Position numbers and translations under genes: made by a program
Origin: LGRD01 sp031382215
Lineage (GTDB): Bacteria > Pseudomonadota > Gammaproteobacteria > Burkholderiales > Burkholderiaceae_C
Assembly (NCBI GenBank): GCA_031382215.1
Contig: JANMYQ010000177.1
Span: forward strand, 1-47,939
Direction of reading: 5' to 3'
Length of the DNA stretch: 47,939 bases
Part shown: positions 43,319 to 47,939 of the stretch, one piece after another
How the letters are laid out: each line of letters begins with the position of its first letter
Position numbering within the stretch: position 1 is the stretch's first letter
Notes under the pieces: model-generated
The model's database searches: none
What the model saw: the letters and a program-made list of their open reading frames with translations, nothing else
Told to the model about the DNA's origin: nothing

Positions 43319-44110
43319 TCACATCTGCCGGAACAGGTGGACGAAGCTGCGACTGACCGGCAGCACGTCTTTGCGCCCCTTCAGTTCGACCTCGGCGGTT
43401 TCGTTGAGGCCACGATGTACCTGCGCCACCTGGTGCAGGTTGACGATCACTGAACGGTGGATCTGCGCGAAGCGCTCGGGGTCGAGCTCGTCGGCGAGTT
43501 CGCGAATGCTTTTGCGGATCAGCGCTTCGCCGCCGTCCCACACCACCAGCGTGTACTTCTCGTCGGCGCGCAGGTAGGCAATCTGCTCGACCGGGATCAG
43601 CCGCACGCTGGTGCCCACCGATGCTTTGATCCACTGCAGGTGGCCGTGCGCGCGCGTGCCGGCGCGACGCTTCAGTTCGGCCGACAAACTGTCCAGCAAG
43701 GCATCGAGCGAGCCACCCGCGGCAGGCGCTTCGGCGGCGATCGGTGCCGCCACGCGAGCCTGCAGGCGCTGCACCGTGTCGGCCAGGCGCTGTTCATCGA
43801 ACGGCTTGACCAGGTAGTCGAGCGCGCCGTGTTCGAAAGCCTGCACCGCGTACTGTTCGTAGGCGGTGACGAACACGATCTGCGCGCGCCGAGCGATCGA
43901 ACGTGCGGCTTCGATGCCATTCAGCCCGGGCATGTGCACATCAAGGAAAACGATCTGCGGTGAATGCGTGTCGAACAGTTCCACCGCCTCGCGCCCGTTG
44001 CGCGCTTCGGCCACCACGTTCAGCTCGGGCCACAGGCGCGCCAGGTGCGTGCGCAGGCGTTCGCGCAGCAGCGGCTCGTCGTCGGCGATCAGTGCGGTCG
44101 GATTGGTCAT
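43319..44110 (-). CDS. LytTR-family response regulator
   Basis: The 263-residue product has an N-terminal receiver (ALIADDEPLLRERLRTHLAR, phosphoacceptor Asp in IVFLDVHMPGLNGIEAARSI, Lys in DYLVKPFDE) and a C-terminal LytTR DNA-binding domain (YLRADEKYTLVVWDGGEALI, FAQIHRSVIVNLHQVAQVHR, LPVSRSFVHLFRQM). It is the partner of the sensor kinase gene that ends 5 bases upstream. Such pairs control exopolysaccharide, alginate or virulence genes in other proteobacteria; the target here is unknown. Confidence 0.93.
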   Translation of the reverse strand: MTNPTALIADDEPLLRERLRTHLARLWPELNVVAEARNGREAVELFDTHSPQIVFLDVHMPGLNGIEAARSIARRAQIVFVTAYEQYAVQAFEHGALDYLVKPFDEQRLADTVQRLQARVAAPIAAEAPAAGGSLDALLDSLSAELKRRAGTRAHGHLQWIKASVGTSVRLIPVEQIAYLRADEKYTLVVWDGGEALIRKSIRELADELDPERFAQIHRSVIVNLHQVAQVHRGLNETAEVELKGRKDVLPVSRSFVHLFRQM

Positions 44111-44115
44111 GACAT

Positions 44116-45267
44116 TCACGACATTCGCGTTCGCGATGCAGGTTCGCCCGCCGGCGCAAAAACAATCTGCGCTCGCAGGCCGTGCGGCGCGCGCTCCAGC
44201 AGCTCCAGCCGCGCCGCCGGCCCGTAGAAGGCGGCCAGGCGCGCGCGCAGGTTGGCCAGGCCGGTGCCCGGGTGCGCCGTCTCGCTCATGCCGACGCCGC
44301 TGTCTTCGACCCAGACCTGCACCTCGCCACTGGCGCTGTCGCGCTGCGCGCCCACGTCGATGCGGCCGCCCTGTTCGCTTGGGTCGATAGCGTGGCGGAT
44401 CGCGTTCTCGACCAGGGTCAGCAAGGCCATCGACGGGAAGCGCTCGCTGCCCAGTTCCGGCGCGATGTGAATGGCGAACGACAGCCGGTCGGGCATGCGC
44501 ATCTGCATCAGTTCCAGGTAGGCGTGCACCAGGCGGGCTTCGGACGCGAGCGTCGATTGCGCCTCGTCCAAGGTAGGCATGGCCGCGCGCAGGTAGGCGA
44601 TCAGGTTCTGCAGCACCGGCGCGGCGCGCGGCGAACCGCTCTCGACCAGCGCCTGCACGTTGGCCAGCGTGTTGAACAGGAAGTGCGGCTCGACCTGCGC
44701 ATGCAGCAGTTGCAGGCGTGCGTCGAGCGCCTGCTTCTCGAAGGTGCTGCGTTCGAGTTCGAACTGGAGTTGCTGGTTGCGCGCCTGCGCGTCGCGCTCG
44801 CGGTACAGCGCACCGAGTGCCAGTACCGGGGCGATCAGCAAAGCCGTGCCGGTGATGGACAACACGCCCCAGACCATGCCCTCGTGGCGCACCACGTCGA
44901 GCACGTTGCCGCCGACCGACGGCAGGTACACCGCCACCGTGGCCAAGGGTGCGGTCAGGAAGATCGCCAGCACCTGCGCCAGCCAGCGCGGCAGCCAGCT
45001 CGTCTGCCACAGACCGGCCAGCGTGAACGCCAGCAGCAGCACCATTGCGGTAACCAGCACGCGGCCGAGCACGATGGGGAACGGCGTGACGAAGACCGGG
45101 TTCAGCGCGGCCGCCGCGAGCACCGCCAGCGCCAGGGTCAGCAGCACCTGCTTCAGGCTCAGCGCGTCGCGCAGCAAGCGCAGCCCGTGCCGGACGCGCT
45201 GGCCCGGCGTCGGGGAGCCGGGCGTGCCATCGGAACCAGGCACGGGCGGGATCGGAACCGAATTCAT
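44116..45267 (-). CDS. LytS/AlgZ-type sensor histidine kinase
   Basis: The 383-residue product starts MNSVPIPPVPGSDG. Four hydrophobic segments (LLTLALAVLAAAAL, LVTAMVLLLAFTLAGLW, VLAIFLTAPLATVAVYL, ITGTALLIAPVLALGAL) lead to a coiled coil and the His_kinase domain with phosphoacceptor His in HAQVEPHFLFNTLANVQALV. The ATPase has LVENAIRHAIDP, DSGVGM and GTGLANLRARL. There is no large periplasmic sensor, so the signal may be sensed in the membrane. It forms a two-component operon with the LytTR regulator. Confidence 0.92.
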   Translation of the reverse strand: MNSVPIPPVPGSDGTPGSPTPGQRVRHGLRLLRDALSLKQVLLTLALAVLAAAALNPVFVTPFPIVLGRVLVTAMVLLLAFTLAGLWQTSWLPRWLAQVLAIFLTAPLATVAVYLPSVGGNVLDVVRHEGMVWGVLSITGTALLIAPVLALGALYRERDAQARNQQLQFELERSTFEKQALDARLQLLHAQVEPHFLFNTLANVQALVESGSPRAAPVLQNLIAYLRAAMPTLDEAQSTLASEARLVHAYLELMQMRMPDRLSFAIHIAPELGSERFPSMALLTLVENAIRHAIDPSEQGGRIDVGAQRDSASGEVQVWVEDSGVGMSETAHPGTGLANLRARLAAFYGPAARLELLERAPHGLRAQIVFAPAGEPASRTRMS

Positions 45268-45361
45268 GCGCGCAAGATACCGCGCCGGCCGCGCCCCACC
45301 AAGGGCCGGCGTGCGCCGATGCGACGAGTGGCGGCTTTGTGGGGGCGAGTGACGTGTTGCC

Positions 45362-45454
45362 GTCGGCCTGGGGGCAGGCGAGAAACCGCCGGGCCGCCCC
45401 AAGGTTTCTCACTCCCCCTCGGGGGGCGGACGACGTACTCGTCGGCCTGGGGGC
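45362..45454. repeat. dispersed-type intergenic repeat with inverted GC arms
   Basis: GTCGGCCTGGGGGC occurs at 45362-45375 and again at 45441-45454. Between them CCGCCCC (45394-45400) pairs with GGGGCGG (45423-45429) around CCCCCTC/GGGGGG. This layout resembles the hairpin repeats scattered between genes in many Comamonadaceae and relatives. It lies just beyond the metalloprotease stop and before the sensor kinase operon. Confidence 0.55.
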
Positions 45455-45458
45455 CTGC

Positions 45459-47939
45459 TCAAGCGCCAGAGCGCTGCAGCTTGGCCGACAGGGCCTGCGC
45501 CAGCGTGTCGGCACTGTCTTGCAGATGGGCCTTGGCCTCAGCGCTCAGGCCGGGGCGCCGCAGGCCGGCGTTGAGCCGCCCCAGCAACGCCTGCGCTTCC
45601 ACGCGCATCAGCCCACGTGCATCGACGCGCGTCAGCGCGCCCGGCCGCAGCAACAGCGCGGCCACCCGGTTGATGTGCTCACGCTGCAGCTCACGGCGCG
45701 GCGCCGCAATGTCGCCGCCCTTGCCCGCCAGTTCGCTCCACACCGAGCGGTCCAGGCGCTGGAACAGCTCGGACAGGCGCAGCGCGTCTTTCGGGTCTTT
45801 GGTTTCGCTGTCGAGCAGGCGGGTGGCCACGGCGTCGCTCATCAATTGCGTCAGCACGCCGCGCTGCAACTCCAGGATTTGCGCGGCCAGCGAATAGTCG
45901 GTCTGCAGCGCGGTCTCGCCACGGAACACCGCGTCGGTGCGCTCCTGGAAGTCGACCGCCAGGCGGCGCTGCAATGCCGGCGAGACCTTGAAGCTGTCGG
46001 CCGACAGGAAGCCGCTGGTCAGCACGTCGAGCGCTTCGCGCTGCTGCGCTGCCGGCACCGGCGTGAGCGGGTCGCGGCCGCTGCCGGAATGGTCGCGCAA
46101 GGTGCGCACGCCGCCCACCTGGCGTGCCAGCGCGCCGGCCGCGCGGCCCATGTCGCGAAACGCGTAGCTGACCGAGCGGCGCAGCACCGAATAGTCTTCA
46201 TCCTGTTTGAGCGCACGTGTTTCCTGGCGCTCCAGCAGGTCGCGCCCGATCGCCACGCGCTTGCGCGCGAAGGCCACCACGTCGGCGCCGAGGTCGAGCT
46301 GGAGCGACTCGGGGTCGATGCCGAGGAAGTTGTCTTCGTCGGTGCCGTAGGCCAGCAGCGGCTCGGCGCTGCGCGCGGCCACGCGCGACAGCTCGGCCTC
46401 TTCCTGCTCGGCCGGAATGGGCTTGTAGGCGTATTCGATGGCCCAGTAGTCGTACGGGCCCAGCGTGTTGCTGAACGGCGTGCCGTAGGCTTCGCGCGCG
46501 ACGCCGGGCGGGGGCAGGTTGATGGGCGAATACTCCATCACCGAACCGGCCAGGCCGTTGGCGGCGGTGAACACCGGGTCGCTGATCTGCTGGTCGGTGT
46601 AGATGCGCGACGAGCGGAAGTTGTGGCGCAGCCCGAGCGTGTGGCCGACCTCGTGCATTGTCACGTCCTTGATGTAGTCCTGCACAAACTTCTCGGCCTC
46701 GGGGCTGGCGGGGTCGATGTCGCCGCGCGCTTCGAGCACGTCGAACGCGTAACCGAGCTGCTCGGCGGCCTGGTCGGCGAAGGTGCAGGCGGCCAGGGAC
46801 CGCAGGCCGCGCAGGCTGGTGGCCGAGAAGTCGGGGGCGGTGTCGGCAGCACCCGCGCTGCCCAGGATCTGCGCCCGTGCGGCGCGCACGTTGCGCGAGG
46901 ACAGGCTCTCGACACCGATGTCGGCGTCGAGGATCTCCCCCGTGCGCGGGTCCACGTGGCTGGGGCCGATGGCGCCGAAGCTCGGGCTCGAATTCGTCAT
47001 CCAGCGGATCGAGGCGCGGCCGAAATCTAGCGTGTCGAAGGTGGCGTTGTCGGGCTGCATCTCGGCGCGCACGGCGTTCTTGAACCCGACTTTCTCGAAC
47101 GCCTTGTTCCACTCCAGCACACCGGCCGTGATGGACGCGCGGTACTTGTCGGGGATGCTGCGGTCGAGCCAGTAGGTGATCGGCGTGACCGGCTCGGACA
47201 GCGCCGCCGCCGGGTCCTTCTTTTCGAGCCGCCAGCGGTTCACGAAGCGCTGGCGCGGCGTGCGCGCCAGGTCGTCGGTGAAGTCGGTGCGGTTGCTGGT
47301 GAAGTAGCCCACCCGCGCATCGGCCTTGCGACCGCGCATCGGCTGCTCGGGCAGCTTGGCAATCGAGTAGTGCAGGTTCATGAACAGACTGCGCGGGTCG
47401 GGCACCGAACGCGGCACGGTCGGGATCGGCGCGCCAGGCGGCGCACCTGGCGTGGGCACCGCAATGCTGCCGGTCGCGTAGTGGTTCAGCACCTCGATCA
47501 CCACCAGCTCGGGCGTGGCGCGCACCGCGGTGATGGCCGAATTGCGCACGTCGAGTGCGTAACCTTGCCGGTACTGGCGCTGCAGCGCCAGGCCGATGCC
47601 GAGCATGTCGGTCACGAACAGTGCGTTGGCTTCGATCAGCACCGACTTGCGCTCCGGGTGCGGCAGGCTCAACACCGGCGTGCTGGCCAGCAGGCTGGGC
47701 GAAAAGCCGGCCTCGACGGCGCGCCCGGTGGGAGTGCCGGCCTGGGCGACGAATTCGGTGTTGCGCGCCAGCAGTTGCATCAGGTTGTGGATGCGGCGGA
47801 ACTCGACCACACCATCGCCGTCGCGCGACATCAGGCCGCCGAAGAAACCGTTCTCGCCGATGCCGGACTTGTACTTGGGCGACAGGAAGAAGGGCTGGTC
47901 CAGGTCGGTCGGCTTGAGCTCGATCCAGACCTTGTCATC
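45459..47939 (-). CDS. large zinc metalloprotease (DUF5117/DUF4953 type), 5' end outside window
   Basis: The frame is open to the last base, giving at least 826 residues and no start. The catalytic motif HEVGHTLGLRHNF (HExxHxxGxxH, zinc-binding) is clear, with a downstream Met-turn candidate SVMEYSPINLPPPG. The N-terminal visible part has YSIAKLPEQPMRGRKADARV and GYFTSNRTDF, matching the DUF5117-DUF4953 proteases of Bacteroidetes and Proteobacteria. A helical C-terminal region (REHINRVAALLLRPGALTRV) ends the protein. It is probably secreted, but the signal peptide is beyond the window. The substrate is unknown. Confidence 0.88.
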   Translation of the reverse strand, partial: DDKVWIELKPTDLDQPFFLSPKYKSGIGENGFFGGLMSRDGDGVVEFRRIHNLMQLLARNTEFVAQAGTPTGRAVEAGFSPSLLASTPVLSLPHPERKSVLIEANALFVTDMLGIGLALQRQYRQGYALDVRNSAITAVRATPELVVIEVLNHYATGSIAVPTPGAPPGAPIPTVPRSVPDPRSLFMNLHYSIAKLPEQPMRGRKADARVGYFTSNRTDFTDDLARTPRQRFVNRWRLEKKDPAAALSEPVTPITYWLDRSIPDKYRASITAGVLEWNKAFEKVGFKNAVRAEMQPDNATFDTLDFGRASIRWMTNSSPSFGAIGPSHVDPRTGEILDADIGVESLSSRNVRAARAQILGSAGAADTAPDFSATSLRGLRSLAACTFADQAAEQLGYAFDVLEARGDIDPASPEAEKFVQDYIKDVTMHEVGHTLGLRHNFRSSRIYTDQQISDPVFTAANGLAGSVMEYSPINLPPPGVAREAYGTPFSNTLGPYDYWAIEYAYKPIPAEQEEAELSRVAARSAEPLLAYGTDEDNFLGIDPESLQLDLGADVVAFARKRVAIGRDLLERQETRALKQDEDYSVLRRSVSYAFRDMGRAAGALARQVGGVRTLRDHSGSGRDPLTPVPAAQQREALDVLTSGFLSADSFKVSPALQRRLAVDFQERTDAVFRGETALQTDYSLAAQILELQRGVLTQLMSDAVATRLLDSETKDPKDALRLSELFQRLDRSVWSELAGKGGDIAAPRRELQREHINRVAALLLRPGALTRVDARGLMRVEAQALLGRLNAGLRRPGLSAEAKAHLQDSADTLAQALSAKLQRSGA

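Noticed and set aside
1..47939. CRISPR arrays, insertion sequences, prophage or rRNA genes
   Set aside because: No regularly spaced direct repeats, transposase, integrase, phage structural gene or rRNA sequence was found; the only mobile trace is the group II intron-like relic near 7.6 kb.

Overview
The window is high-GC DNA that reads as a chromosomal segment of a betaproteobacterium of the order Burkholderiales. The core gene order (hrcA facing nadK-recN-rapZ; mutM facing a TPR gene, lolB, ispE, tRNA-Gln, prs, rplY) and the protein sequences fit the Rubrivivax/Leptothrix/Ideonella side of that order. The assignment is an inference from gene order and recognised families; no search was run. 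No gene-free stretch exceeds about 300 bases.

Layout. (1) 1-6.2 kb is accessory: a 5'-truncated, frameshifted DUF4397 gene, two tandem LuxR-type regulators, then secreted proteins. Two copies of one unknown secreted family flank a GlcG/HbpS-like gene, and the second copy is broken. A lipoprotein gene follows. (2) 6.2-7.9 kb holds a flavin-dependent halogenase-like gene, a probable group II intron 3' relic and a tRNA with CAU anticodon that is best read as tRNA-Ile2. (3) 7.9-22.7 kb is conserved housekeeping: hrcA, nadK, recN, rapZ, a LON-domain protein, mutY overlapping a dynamin-like GTPase gene, mutM, a TPR protein, lolB, ispE, tRNA-Gln, prs and rplY, closed by a clear hairpin. (4) 22.7-26.4 kb carries an endonuclease/phosphatase-family protein, a lone ECF-type sigma factor, a glycerophosphodiester phosphodiesterase and a dienelactone-hydrolase-like lipoprotein.

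(5) 26.4-34.1 kb is the most unusual part. An ECF sigma factor, a membrane anti-sigma-like protein and an exported caspase-like protein form an operon with ATGA overlaps. It is divergent from a CAP-domain protein with five FG-GAP-like repeats, a second caspase-like protein with a Tat signal, a DUF4384-like protein and a transglutaminase-like protein. A tandem 15-bp repeat lies just upstream of the sigma gene. This resembles a sigma-controlled, envelope-facing caspase module. (6) 34.1-47.9 kb holds signalling and metabolic genes: a GGDEF-EAL protein, a MetE-C-like methyltransferase downstream of an isoquinoline-1-oxidoreductase-type molybdenum hydroxylase pair, a Cache-HAMP-PAS-GGDEF diguanylate cyclase, a small Ala-Gln repeat protein, a LytS/LytTR two-component pair and a large zinc metalloprotease that runs off the end.
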